Positions 36,370-45,364 of a stretch of DNA of 64,000 nucleotides are shown piece by piece; the stretch's first letter is position 1, and every line of letters begins with the position of its first letter. A program made the position numbers and the translations under genes. The notes below the pieces were generated by a model. It saw only the letters and a program-made list of their open reading frames with translations, did no database searches and was not told where the DNA came from. This DNA is from an uncultured Clostridia bacterium (lineage in GTDB: Bacteria; Bacillota; Clostridia; TANB77; CAG-508): the NCBI GenBank assembly GCA_934130285.1, contig CAKOXT010000001.1, positions 372,001 through 436,000 of the forward strand, read 5' to 3'.

Positions 36370-37479
36370 CTAGATCTTAATGATCCTTTCCCATGGTAAA
36401 TTTTCTTTTCCAAAGTGTCCATAATTTGTTGTTTGTGCATATATTGGCTTTCTTAAATTTAAATAATTTATTATTCCTTCTGGTGTTAAGTCAAATTTTT
36501 CTTTTATGATTTTTACTATTTCTTCGTCAGATTTTTTACCTGTTCCAAATGTGTTTACATATATTGAAAGTGGTTCTTCCATGCCAATAGCATATGCTAC
36601 TTGAATTTCACATTTTTCTGCATATCCATTTGCTACTATATTTTTAGCAATATGTCTTAACATATATGCTGCTGATCTATCAACTTTACTTGCATCTTTT
36701 CCAGAAAAAGCTCCTCCACCGTGTCTGCTATAGCCTCCATATGTGTCTACTATTATTTTTCTTCCTGTTAATCCAGTATCTCCAAGAGGTCCACCTATTA
36801 CAAATCTTCCTGTTGGATTTATGTATATTTTTGTGTTTTCATCTATCATATCTGATGGAACTACTGCATTAATAACTTTTTCAATTACAGCTTTTTTCAC
36901 GTCTTCTGTTGATACATCTGCTGTATGCTGTGTGGAAATTAATATTGTTTCTATTCTTTTTGGTTTGTTATCTTCATACTCAACAGTTACTTGTGTTTTT
37001 CCATCTGGACCAATGAATGGTATTATTTTCTCTTTTCTAACTTGTGTTAGTTTATTAGCTAATTTATGTGCCATGTTTATTGCATAAGGCATATAATTTT
37101 CTGTTTCAGAGCATGCATATCCAAACATAATTCCTTGATCTCCTGCTCCTCCAACATCAACTCCCATTGCTATATCTGGGCTTTGTTTTATTATATCTAC
37201 ATTTATAGTACATGTTTTATAATCAATGTCTATATCTTTTCCAAAGTATCCAATTTCTTTTATTGTATTTCTTGCAATTTCTTCTACATTTAATTTAGCT
37301 TTTGTTGTAATTTGACCTGCTATTGTTACTGTGTTGTTACTTGCAAATGTTTCTACAGCTACTCTTGAATTTTCATCTTGTCTTAAACATTCATCTAATA
37401 TTGCATCTGATATCGTATCACATAATTTATCTGGATGTCCTTCTGTTACACTTTCTGATGTAAAATAAAATTTGTTCAT
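36370..37479 (-). CDS. metK: S-adenosylmethionine synthetase
   Basis: Makes S-adenosylmethionine from methionine and ATP. 369 residues, slightly shorter than the common 380-400. Motifs: SESVTEGHPDKLCDTISDAILD at the N-terminus, GAGDQGIMFGYA (methionine-binding), PTGRFVIGGPLGDTGLTGRKI and GGGAFSGKDASKVDRSAAY (the P-loop-like GGGAFSGKD). It is preceded by a thioesterase gene whose stop overlaps its start by one base. No S-box or SAM riboswitch lies immediately upstream. Confidence 0.97.
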   Translation of the reverse strand: MNKFYFTSESVTEGHPDKLCDTISDAILDECLRQDENSRVAVETFASNNTVTIAGQITTKAKLNVEEIARNTIKEIGYFGKDIDIDYKTCTINVDIIKQSPDIAMGVDVGGAGDQGIMFGYACSETENYMPYAINMAHKLANKLTQVRKEKIIPFIGPDGKTQVTVEYEDNKPKRIETILISTQHTADVSTEDVKKAVIEKVINAVVPSDMIDENTKIYINPTGRFVIGGPLGDTGLTGRKIIVDTYGGYSRHGGGAFSGKDASKVDRSAAYMLRHIAKNIVANGYAEKCEIQVAYAIGMEEPLSIYVNTFGTGKKSDEEIVKIIKEKFDLTPEGIINYLNLRKPIYAQTTNYGHFGKENLPWERIIKI

Positions 37480-37895
37480 TATATTTCTTCCTTTCCGATT
37501 TCTTCTTTAAGTATTTGATCTAGCCCTGGATTAATTCTGTTTAGCCTTAATGGTAAACCTTCTGCATTTGTAAAACAGTGTTTAGTTACTGCTGTTGCTA
37601 TAATTTTATCATCAATTTTTAGATCATATTCAATCTCTAATCTAACGCTGTTGTATGACTTTACATACATGTATATATCTACATTATCATCAAATGTACT
37701 ACTATGTTTTATATTTATTGTATAGCTTAATACTGGTGAGAAAATTCCTTGTTCCTCCAAACTTTTAAAGCTATATCCCATTTCTCTCATCATTTCAACT
37801 CTGGCTTCTTCTAACCATTTTATATAATTTGAATGATGCACAATTCCCATTTTATCTGTTTCGTAATAATGTACCTTATGTGTATATTTTCTCAT
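37479..37895 (-). CDS. Acyl-CoA thioesterase, hot-dog fold (YbgC/FadM type)
   Basis: 138 residues with the 4HBT signature YYETDKMGIVHHSNYIKWLEEARVE near the N-terminus, where the Asp and the following His/Asn are catalytic in related enzymes. It shares one base with metK and is the upstream gene of that pair; a functional link to methionine metabolism is not evident. Substrate (short-chain acyl-CoA or acyl-carrier protein) cannot be told from sequence. Confidence 0.9.
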   Translation of the reverse strand: MRKYTHKVHYYETDKMGIVHHSNYIKWLEEARVEMMREMGYSFKSLEEQGIFSPVLSYTINIKHSSTFDDNVDIYMYVKSYNSVRLEIEYDLKIDDKIIATAVTKHCFTNAEGLPLRLNRINPGLDQILKEEIGKEEI

Positions 37896-37912
37896 TTTAA
37901 CTTCCTTTCTAA

Positions 37913-38599
37913 TTACTCTTCTACATTAGTTTGCAATAAATTTTCTCTATCTTCTTTTACAATTTTTATTACCATTCTAATACCTAATAAAATTATTATT
38001 ATTCCAACGATCATTCCTGTTATTCCATCAATTTGTATTCTTTCTGGAATATCTGAAAATTCATCTAGCAATGCAACTTGCGTTAACACTATTGATGTTA
38101 ATGCTTTAGCTATATTTCCTTGACATGCAGCAGCTACTATTGGATCATTTTTTCTTCTATACTTTACGATTCCTACAATAGCTGTTCCAAAGCTTGAGAA
38201 CGAAATTAATGCTACAAGATATACCAAATATCCGTCTATATTGTTGTGTGTTTTTCCTGTTTTAAAAATTGTCAAGTTAATTATCAGATATGCTATACCT
38301 AGCAATACTAATAGCCATCCATTGTACAGGTAGTTTTTATATGCTATTGCTTTTTTCTTTTTCTTGTCTTTTACTTTTTTTATTTTTCTATAATCTCTTA
38401 CTGATCTATATTTTGAAAATGCAAGTATTCCATAAAAAGTTGCATTCATAAAAAACCAAATTGAAGAATATATGATTCCAAATATCATCTTCACCATGGC
38501 TACTATGAATGTCCTTATTGTTGTTACTTGTAGCATATACATTTTTCTATCTTTTCGATCTAATTCTAAAAATTTACTAATGATTCCTTTTGCTTCCAT
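37913..38599 (-). CDS. Multi-spanning membrane protein of unknown function
   Basis: 228 residues with about five hydrophobic segments (roughly 28-58, 90-110, 122-145, 160-180, 190-212) separated by basic loops such as KKVKDKKKKKA. I recognise no family. It precedes the thioesterase-metK pair by 17 bases on the same strand, so it is probably the first gene of that operon. A divergent promoter for the gene at 38809 lies upstream. Confidence 0.78.
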   Translation of the reverse strand: MEAKGIISKFLELDRKDRKMYMLQVTTIRTFIVAMVKMIFGIIYSSIWFFMNATFYGILAFSKYRSVRDYRKIKKVKDKKKKKAIAYKNYLYNGWLLVLLGIAYLIINLTIFKTGKTHNNIDGYLVYLVALISFSSFGTAIVGIVKYRRKNDPIVAAACQGNIAKALTSIVLTQVALLDEFSDIPERIQIDGITGMIVGIIIILLGIRMVIKIVKEDRENLLQTNVEE

Positions 38600-38670
38600 T
38601 TTTACTCCTATAAAAATCTTTATTATTTTATCATATATTGTTTTAAAATCAAACCTTTTGTTTACATAAC

Positions 38671-38699
38671 TTGATATATTCTTTTTGATATGCTATAAT
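38671..38699 (+). promoter_or_regulatory. Promoter with extended -10 for the gene at 38809
   Basis: TTGATA (38671-38676), 17 bases, TGCTATAAT (TATAAT at 38694-38699). Transcription would begin about 38706, leaving a leader of about 100 bases with a small stem (TATGCT/AGCATA). Confidence 0.85.
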
Positions 38700-38808
38700 T
38701 AGTTTGTATGCTTGATTTGAGCATATTGTACATTGAAATTGGAATAGTGGTTCTGCATAGATTTCCCTATCACTAACTTAAAATTTAAAAATTTAGGAAG
38801 GTGATTAT

Positions 38809-39186
38809 ATGACTATTTTAAGATATCAAATAGAAGAATATAAAAATATTATAGAAGGAAATCTATTGAAATTGAGACCTAGTGATGGTAATTCTCATAT
38901 TTCTTTAGATATTGATTTGCATACAAGAATCTGTATTGAAGAAGAAATTCATGAGAATTTGGAATACATTGAGGTTGGCTTTTTTAGAAACCGATATTAT
39001 AAAGATATAGTTTGCAATGATCCGAATTCATTTTGCTCTAACTCAGAGTTAAATAGTGAATATTTCGGAGCACTTAAAAATATAAAGAAATTTATTGAAA
39101 CTAACTTTACTGATGATACGATAACAGAATTCGTTTTTATCATTTACTCTCGAATATCTTGTATAGTAACTAGCTACGAAAAATGA
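38809..39186 (+). CDS. Small hypothetical protein
   Basis: 125 residues with an AGGAAGGTGA ribosome binding site and a strong promoter. The protein is acidic and strand-rich (IEGNLLKLRP, SHISLDIDLHTRICIEE), without signal peptide or membrane segment. No family recognised. It is a single-gene unit with its own terminator directly after the stop. Confidence 0.78.
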   Translation: MTILRYQIEEYKNIIEGNLLKLRPSDGNSHISLDIDLHTRICIEEEIHENLEYIEVGFFRNRYYKDIVCNDPNSFCSNSELNSEYFGALKNIKKFIETNFTDDTITEFVFIIYSRISCIVTSYEK

Positions 39187-39246
39187 AAAGTATTCCCATC
39201 ACTTAGACTTGATCTGCAGAATCAAGTTTTATAGGAATACTTTTTT
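39186..39246 (+). terminator. Terminator of the gene at 38809
   Basis: AAAAGTATTCC (39186-39196) pairs with GGAATACTTTT (39234-39244), followed by TT. An inner hairpin ACTTGAT/ATCAAGT sits in the loop. Confidence 0.85.
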
Positions 39247-39388
39247 CAAATAAAACTATGAGTAGTGATAGATAATCTATCGTCCACTCCTATTTCAATT
39301 ATACTACACCTTGTTTGGTGTTTCAAGGGGCTCTTAGGAGTCTCTTTCTATTTTATTAATTGGCTAATGTAAAAATTTATTTTAGATC

Positions 39389-40372
39389 CTAATCATTACT
39401 TTCTCTAAAATGATTGTTTTCCCTATTGTATTCTTGGTAAATTTCTTTTACTGCTTCATCTCTTTTTGCAAACACGGCTAATGTGAATTTTTTTCTATCT
39501 TCAGACATTCTTTCAAATTGATTTAATGTTTCTTCTAGGAATTTTCTATCTACTTTAAAAACTGCTTCTAATGCTTTTTGAGTTTGCTTTGGATATTCTT
39601 TTAATAGATATTTTAATAATGAATCATATTCTTCTTCAACTTCACACTCTTTTTCTGAACTAGGTGTAATGATTGAACATTTTCTACTTCTATCATATTT
39701 ATCAATAATTTCTTGATATTTTAATTTATCTTTCTCAACTGGAACTTTGTCTTCTTCGAACCCTAGTGATGCAGCATTATCAAACATTGGATATAGCTCA
39801 ATCTCACCTGTAAGTGAGTTTTCGATTAACATCCAATTATCTCTACCTCTATCTGCATTTGTGAACTTTATATCAAATACTAACATATTAATAAAGTCTT
39901 GTTTAAATTTTAGAAATTCACTATATGGTCTTTTGGCATCTGTAAATCTTTTAAATGCTGCATTAATAATTGTTTCTACATTATATACCCACTGGGCTTC
40001 TGGATGTTCTCCAACTGATTCTCTGTAATCTTCAACCATTATTTGTGGTAATCTGATTTGGTCATATTTCGATTTTTCAACATAGCTAATTGCTCCATAA
40101 TCCCAATATTCTGTATATGGCCTTTCTGATTTATACAAATCAACATCACATGCATTGAAACCACATCTTTTTGCAAAAATCTCAGCAAGTTTTTCTCCTA
40201 TATGCTGTTCTCTACTCCATTTTGATAATTTTAAGAAAAAGTTATTATGATTTTTTCTTATTTCTTCATTTTGAGGAGTTATTGCATAATATTCATATAT
40301 TCCTTTGCTACTTGAATATATATCTACCTGTTTGTACTTAACTGTGTCTATTGGTTTTCCTTCATATTTCAT
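39389..40372 (-). CDS. HipA-like protein kinase
   Basis: 327 residues resembling the HipA_C kinase fold. Diagnostic block: DFINMLVFDIKFTNADRGRDN (catalytic Asp and Asn, cf. IGNTDxHxxN of HipA) followed by ELYPMFDNAASLGF (metal-binding DN, cf. PAYDN). The usual HipA N-terminal domain is replaced by a shorter region of about 100 residues. No HipB-like antitoxin neighbours it; the next gene (40384) is a reductase. So it is not an obvious toxin-antitoxin pair. Kinase identity is moderately sure. Confidence 0.7.
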   Translation of the reverse strand: MKYEGKPIDTVKYKQVDIYSSSKGIYEYYAITPQNEEIRKNHNNFFLKLSKWSREQHIGEKLAEIFAKRCGFNACDVDLYKSERPYTEYWDYGAISYVEKSKYDQIRLPQIMVEDYRESVGEHPEAQWVYNVETIINAAFKRFTDAKRPYSEFLKFKQDFINMLVFDIKFTNADRGRDNWMLIENSLTGEIELYPMFDNAASLGFEEDKVPVEKDKLKYQEIIDKYDRSRKCSIITPSSEKECEVEEEYDSLLKYLLKEYPKQTQKALEAVFKVDRKFLEETLNQFERMSEDRKKFTLAVFAKRDEAVKEIYQEYNRENNHFRESND

Positions 40373-40383
40373 AATGTCTCTTT

Positions 40384-41022
40384 CTATTTTTTAATAAAAT
40401 TTGTTAATATTGTTTTTTCTCTCTTAGGAAGTTCTATTCCAGCTTTTTTACCAGCTTCAATACATTTTAGATAATATGCCATATTTCTTCCTAGAATTCT
40501 CATTGTTTGCATGCCTTCTTCATCTTGTAATACATCTTCTGGTGTTGAACCATGAACCATATTCCAATATCTTGATGAAATTATTGGCATTTCTGTTATT
40601 CCAAAATATTTATTAAGTTGGTCATATGTTGATGTAGTTCCTGCTCTACGTGCAGAAACTACTGCAGCTGCTGGTTTGTATCTAAATATATTTGCTTGTT
40701 TACTGCTTCCAGCTGAGTAAAAAGCCCTATCCATAAATGAGCTTATAGCTCCCGAAGCAGCTGCATAATGTACTGGTGAACCAAATATAAATCCGTCAGC
40801 TTCTTTTGCTTTTTCTACAAATTCATTTACTGTATCATTAAATACGCATTTTCCTAATTCTTTGCATTTTCCACATGCAATACATCCCGCAATTGGTTTT
40901 ACCCCAATCCAAAAAATCTCAGTTTCTATACCTTCTTCGTTTAATGTTTTACTTACCTCTGATAATGCTGTATATGTACAACCTTTTTCATGAGGTCCTC
41001 CATTTACTAATAATACTTTCAT
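40384..41022 (-). CDS. Flavodoxin-fold NAD(P)H-dependent FMN reductase with a Cys cluster
   Basis: 212 residues. The FMN-binding loop is LVNGGPHEKGCTYTALSEV, followed by the segment ACGKCKELGKCVFND, a CxxC...C cluster seen in iron-sulfur flavoproteins and related reductases, and the GSPVHYAAASGAISSFMDR loop. Substrate unknown. It is 11 bases upstream of the HipA-like gene on the same strand. Confidence 0.88.
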   Translation of the reverse strand: MKVLLVNGGPHEKGCTYTALSEVSKTLNEEGIETEIFWIGVKPIAGCIACGKCKELGKCVFNDTVNEFVEKAKEADGFIFGSPVHYAAASGAISSFMDRAFYSAGSSKQANIFRYKPAAAVVSARRAGTTSTYDQLNKYFGITEMPIISSRYWNMVHGSTPEDVLQDEEGMQTMRILGRNMAYYLKCIEAGKKAGIELPKREKTILTNFIKK

Positions 41023-41039
41023 AATATCCTCCTTTAGGC

Positions 41040-41354
41040 TTATATATTTATTATTATTTGTTCAAATCCATCTTTATTCTCAGTTTCTTTCTTTTTTGGC
41101 TTGAAATTTTTATCTATGAATATTTCTTTATTTAAAATATTTTTTATTGTCGCTGTTTCTGAAAAAGGAATTTCCCATGTTGCTCCTAACCAATATGTTT
41201 TTCCTCTTTTATCACGTTTTGTTGGTTTGCCAATATTATGAGTCAAATTTTTTATTACATCGACTCTATTACTATATATTTGTACTGTTTCATCCTCGTA
41301 ACATATATTTATTGTTGTTTCTTGCTCTTCTACTGGCGTATCAAAATATTTCAT
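41040..41354 (-). CDS. Small hypothetical protein, possibly of phage origin
   Basis: 104 residues, basic C-terminal half, no recognised family. It follows the DUF1064-type nuclease gene and precedes the reductase. Such proteins often occur near DUF1064 genes in prophages, which is only a contextual hint. Confidence 0.6.
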   Translation of the reverse strand: MKYFDTPVEEQETTINICYEDETVQIYSNRVDVIKNLTHNIGKPTKRDKRGKTYWLGATWEIPFSETATIKNILNKEIFIDKNFKPKKKETENKDGFEQIIINI

Positions 41355-41410
41355 ATTTCACCTTTTGCTTTCATAATTTCTCCTTCTATATTTTTATCTT
41401 TCGTATATAT

Positions 41411-41761
41411 TTATATTTCTTTTATTTTTAAATTAAATTTATCTTCAAATACTTTTTTCTTTGTTATATATTCTTTTGTTTTGAACCCTTTTACATCAAT
41501 GATTTCTTGAGTTCCATCGTTGTTGAATATAATAAAGTCAGCTTTATATTTTAATCCTGCTGCTAGTATAAAAGTTGGTTGAAGACAAAAACCTTTGATA
41601 TCATTTGCTTTTAATCTATTTTTTAATTCGCAATAATATTCTGCTTCTTTTTGACTATCAAAAGTGTGTCCATCTACTGATGTTTTATTCGCTCTATATT
41701 TAGCTTTTTTGTAATTTCTATCAGTATAGTTTTTATAATCTTCTACACTCCAATGTTCCAT
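41411..41761 (-). CDS. DUF1064-type nuclease-like protein
   Basis: 116 residues. The pattern FDSQKEAEYYCEL (conserved Glu), LQPTFIL, YKADFII, and EIIDVKG is that of DUF1064, a PD-(D/E)xK-like phage nuclease family; the ADF...DVKG spacing supplies the Asp and the Lys. Genes of this family are usually in prophages. Here no other phage genes are seen, so it is probably a domesticated or stray gene. No strong ribosome binding site is evident. Confidence 0.78.
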   Translation of the reverse strand: MEHWSVEDYKNYTDRNYKKAKYRANKTSVDGHTFDSQKEAEYYCELKNRLKANDIKGFCLQPTFILAAGLKYKADFIIFNNDGTQEIIDVKGFKTKEYITKKKVFEDKFNLKIKEI

Positions 41762-41912
41762 ATCTTCTCCAATCTATTTTCATTGTTTAATATATCAAAT
41801 TTTTCTAAATGTTTCAACCTTACTATTTTGGGTGCACGTATGTATTTTCTAATTAACTAATACATCATGAAGCTTTTTTACAAGTCTTAACTCTAATGTT
41901 GTAATTTCAAAA

Positions 41913-42698
41913 TTATTCTGCTTTTTCATATTTTATATATTCAATATTACTATTTTTGCTTCTTTCCTTCATTTGAGCATAAACTTCATTTCTAAGTTTT
42001 ACTGTTGCTTCTTTAATCTTTAAACTTTTATCAGGATAAAACGGTCCATCTATGTATGAAATAATTTTTATTTTATCATTTTTTCTTCCATAGCTTTGGT
42101 ATGTATTAGTAATTGAATATACTGGCTTATCTAATTTTACAGGATACTTAAATGATACTGATTTAAAATTTCTTATACCTGTATAAAATGGCCAGATATG
42201 AGCTTCTGGATATATTGTTATAGAATGATTTTGATTTATTCTTTTTTCTATTTCTTTTAAGAACCCTCTTGTTGCCTCCACTGTTGACGGAACTGGAATA
42301 GCTCCTAACATTTCTACTATCCATCCTGTTCCTTTAAGTGAAATATTTTCTGGATTAACTATTAGAAAATTCCTTTTGGGATAGTTTGCTAGACTTGGAA
42401 TAAATGTATCTTCAAATGCTTGAGTATGATTTGCATACATAAAATATCCGTGTTTTTTACATTTCTTTAGTTTTTCTTTTCCAATAAATTTATGCTTAAA
42501 TTTTATTTTTGAATGTAATATTTTTATTGGCATACTCAATATATTTTGAAATAAAAACGAACAAAAATCCCATACAGGATTTTTGTCATAATTATATCTC
42601 TCATCTATTACTCTAGCTTGTATTTGTGCCTTTGAAAATTCATTATTCAATTCATCATTATAATAAATAACTTCTTGATTTCCTTTTTTTATTTTCAT
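41913..42698 (-). CDS. PlsC-like phospholipid/glycolipid acyltransferase with a shifted active-site motif
   Basis: 261 residues. The acyltransferase motif I reads MYANHTQAFEDTF; the usual HX4D is here HX5D (Glu at the +5 position, Asp at +6). Motif III-like SITIYPEAHIW keeps the key Glu. A hydrophobic segment around residues 47-65 could sit in the membrane. It is the last gene of a four-gene lipid operon (46252 to 41913) and may add a fatty acyl chain to a glycolipid; whether it is active with the shifted motif is uncertain. Confidence 0.8.
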   Translation of the reverse strand: MKIKKGNQEVIYYNDELNNEFSKAQIQARVIDERYNYDKNPVWDFCSFLFQNILSMPIKILHSKIKFKHKFIGKEKLKKCKKHGYFMYANHTQAFEDTFIPSLANYPKRNFLIVNPENISLKGTGWIVEMLGAIPVPSTVEATRGFLKEIEKRINQNHSITIYPEAHIWPFYTGIRNFKSVSFKYPVKLDKPVYSITNTYQSYGRKNDKIKIISYIDGPFYPDKSLKIKEATVKLRNEVYAQMKERSKNSNIEYIKYEKAE

Positions 42699-42719
42699 TT
42701 TACTTTTCTTTCTTGTTTA

Positions 42720-44522
42720 TTAATATTTAGGCATTTTCTCTGGTGGTGTTGTATATTTTAATGGAATCTTATAAAAGTCTTCATATACTTTTTTCCATAC
42801 TTCATAATTCTTTTCTTTCATTTTTTGAGTATTTTCTTTAACATTTAGACCTTTTTCTGGATAAATTGGTTCTTCAATATGCATTGTATATTGTTGAATT
42901 TTGAATCCATCCTCACCTGTGATTTGGCTATCTTCCATAGTTATAAATATTGGAACTACAGGTACATTGTTTTGTGCAGCTATTTTAAATGCTCCTGGTT
43001 TTAGTGGCTTTGGTTTCTTATAATTCCACCATAGACTTTGTTCCGGATATATTAAAATCACATCTCCTCTTTGTAATATTGTGTTTGTTGCTCTAACAAA
43101 TTCTATCATAGTTTTTGTACTAGAACTTAATGGTAATGTATCACAATTTCTAAAGAAAAATCCATATAATCCAGGGAAATTAGTGTAATTTCCTTCTCTT
43201 ATTACTTTGTACAATTTTTTATTTTTTACTAAATTTGATTTTCTAAATGCTGTTTCTACTGCAAATGCATCAAATGGATTAAAATGATTACATGTAATTA
43301 CTGCCCCATCTTGAATCGAATTTAAATTTTCAATTCCTTTTATATCTTTTATTAGTAATTTTTGAGTTTTTATAATATTCTTTAAGAAATATTCACCTGT
43401 TTTGTTTGCAAATATATTTTTTACTCTACTTGTTAATTTTTCATTTAGATAGTCAACATCTTCTGATTCAAGTGTAATTGTTGGCGGATCATTTTCTGCA
43501 TCTTTATCAAATAAACCTGCTTCCTCAAGTCTTTCTATTTCTCTAAGAATTTTTATTCTTTCTTTTGATTTTTCCTTAGTTCTTAGTCTAAGTCTTATTC
43601 TGTCGTCACCTACGCAATCACATTCTTTTTGAGCTAACATTCTCAATTTTTTGTCAGCTTCTCTATCATTAAATTTGTCTTCGTCAGAATATGTGTCTTT
43701 TATGTTTCTAATTTCTTCAAAGAACTCTGTTTTTTTGGCATATTCCCAGAAGTATTCTTTATATAGTATTTCTTCAAAATGCCATGGTTTGAATGCTAGA
43801 TTGTAGTGAATTAAGTTAAGTTCTTCTCTTCTTATTAAATCTCCGCCTATTGGCATTCTATTCCAGGTATTATCTATTAATTTTACTCTACCTTTGCATA
43901 ATCTATTCAAATAATCCTGATCTTGTGCTACTGAAAATTTGATTGTTTCTAATAAATACATGAATTTATCTTGGAAATGAGCTTTTCTCATTTCATCTAA
44001 ATTCATAACTAATATTCCAGCATTAAAATAATGTCTATAATCTGATACTCCTACAACTTTTTCTGCATACTCTTGGAAAACTGTTATATTTTGAATTACA
44101 TCGTCAGGAGCTGCTGCTAATAAATTATCTTTTATATTAATGTTATATAATTCAGCTACATCTCTTAATATTGCTATATCACTGTCTAGATACAATGCTT
44201 TGTCATATTGTGGATATAAATCTGGTATAAATAATCTAAAATATGTTGTTTTGGAATAATAATCTCTTGTATATAGTTTGTCTTTTATCTTGTCAATGTA
44301 ATAATTTAAATCAACAAATTCAATATCAATATTTTCTTTATTATATTTTTTTATTTTTTCTTGATTCTCTATTGATATATCTGTATATAATACTTTTACT
44401 AAATAAAAATTGTTATCTGATGCATGATCTGTCATACTTTGTAACGCAACAGCTAGAAATGGAATATACCCATCATCTACTGCAAAAAATATTGGTATTG
44501 TATTCTTTTTATTTTCTCTCAT
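42720..44522 (-). CDS. Bifunctional GT8 glycosyltransferase - PlsC acyltransferase fusion
   Basis: About 600 residues from the ATG at 44522 (MRENKKNTI), which has an AGAGG site; it overlaps the upstream gene by 14 bases. Residues 1 to about 280 are a GT8 glycosyltransferase (FFAVDDGYIPFLAVALQSM, DxD motif LYLDSDIAIL, HYFNAGILVMN). Residues about 375-600 are a PlsC-type acyltransferase with an intact HX4D (TCNHFNPFDAF) and the YPEQSLWW motif. Such a fusion could glycosylate and acylate the same lipid. Specific sugar and acyl donor unknown. Confidence 0.88.
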   Translation of the reverse strand: MRENKKNTIPIFFAVDDGYIPFLAVALQSMTDHASDNNFYLVKVLYTDISIENQEKIKKYNKENIDIEFVDLNYYIDKIKDKLYTRDYYSKTTYFRLFIPDLYPQYDKALYLDSDIAILRDVAELYNINIKDNLLAAAPDDVIQNITVFQEYAEKVVGVSDYRHYFNAGILVMNLDEMRKAHFQDKFMYLLETIKFSVAQDQDYLNRLCKGRVKLIDNTWNRMPIGGDLIRREELNLIHYNLAFKPWHFEEILYKEYFWEYAKKTEFFEEIRNIKDTYSDEDKFNDREADKKLRMLAQKECDCVGDDRIRLRLRTKEKSKERIKILREIERLEEAGLFDKDAENDPPTITLESEDVDYLNEKLTSRVKNIFANKTGEYFLKNIIKTQKLLIKDIKGIENLNSIQDGAVITCNHFNPFDAFAVETAFRKSNLVKNKKLYKVIREGNYTNFPGLYGFFFRNCDTLPLSSSTKTMIEFVRATNTILQRGDVILIYPEQSLWWNYKKPKPLKPGAFKIAAQNNVPVVPIFITMEDSQITGEDGFKIQQYTMHIEEPIYPEKGLNVKENTQKMKEKNYEVWKKVYEDFYKIPLKYTTPPEKMPKY

Positions 44523-45354
44523 TTTCTTCCTCTTTCTTTGCATATTCTTTCTTATATTTTCTATATTCTTCTAAATCATTGTCAAATGCATGGCACTTCA
44601 ATACCTTGTGAACATTTTCTACTTGCCATTGTTTTATGTTCTCTGTTCTTGGATATGGAAACCACAACATTCTTTTACAAAAATGACAAATTATTGTATC
44701 TTTTTTATTAAATCTTGATTGTTCATTATATATTCTTGGAATAATTTTTTTTGATGTTGTTGTCCAAAAAATTGCATCTTGATCTGCAAAAAGCATTTTT
44801 TTATGTTTGATTTTCTCTCTGGCTTTTTCTAATAACTTTGTTTCTTTCATCTTTTTTAAATTCATTAATAACATTCCAGCATTTATATAATCTGGTCTGA
44901 TTATCCATGAACCATACTTTTCTTTTACAGCTGCATATTCATAATTTTCAATATCAATATTATATAATTTACTTATATCTCCACCTGCCATCATATCAAT
45001 ATCCAAATATAATATTTTATCTGGCATTGTTGGATCTAAGTCAGCTAATAATCTCAATAATGTGTATGGTGTACAATATGCGGTTTCATTTGCACTACCT
45101 TCGAACTCTTGCTTGTATAAATTTGTTACGTCTTTTTTGATTACATTATTCTCAATATTTTTTTCTTTAACGACTTTGTTTAAAAACTCTATTTGTGAAT
45201 CTGTTATATCTGTATATTCAGGATTCATATATGAAATATTCATCGTAAAAATATAGCAATTTATACTTTCTGCTGTCTTATTTGTTATTGAAATCAGTTC
45301 ACTTAAAGCTCCATCAAAAACCTTTCTATTTCCACAAAGTAATATGTTTATCAT
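44509..45354 (-). CDS. Family-8 glycosyltransferase
   Basis: 281 residues with the GT8 DxD motif in ILYLDIDMMAGGDISKLY, the YINAGMLLMNL block and DQDAIFW. A basic Lys/Glu-rich C-terminus (KKYKKEYAKKEEENERK). It lies between the diacylglycerol kinase-like gene (10 bases upstream) and the GT8-PlsC fusion (overlapping). Transfers a sugar to an unknown acceptor, by context probably a lipid or lipoteichoic-type intermediate. Confidence 0.9.
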   Translation of the reverse strand: MINILLCGNRKVFDGALSELISITNKTAESINCYIFTMNISYMNPEYTDITDSQIEFLNKVVKEKNIENNVIKKDVTNLYKQEFEGSANETAYCTPYTLLRLLADLDPTMPDKILYLDIDMMAGGDISKLYNIDIENYEYAAVKEKYGSWIIRPDYINAGMLLMNLKKMKETKLLEKAREKIKHKKMLFADQDAIFWTTTSKKIIPRIYNEQSRFNKKDTIICHFCKRMLWFPYPRTENIKQWQVENVHKVLKCHAFDNDLEEYRKYKKEYAKKEEENERK

Positions 45355-45364
45355 ATTTTCTCCT

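Noticed and set aside
38700..38808. preQ1 riboswitch
   Set aside because: A GGTTC and an A-rich stretch are present, but the pseudoknot pairing does not work and the downstream gene is not a queuosine gene.
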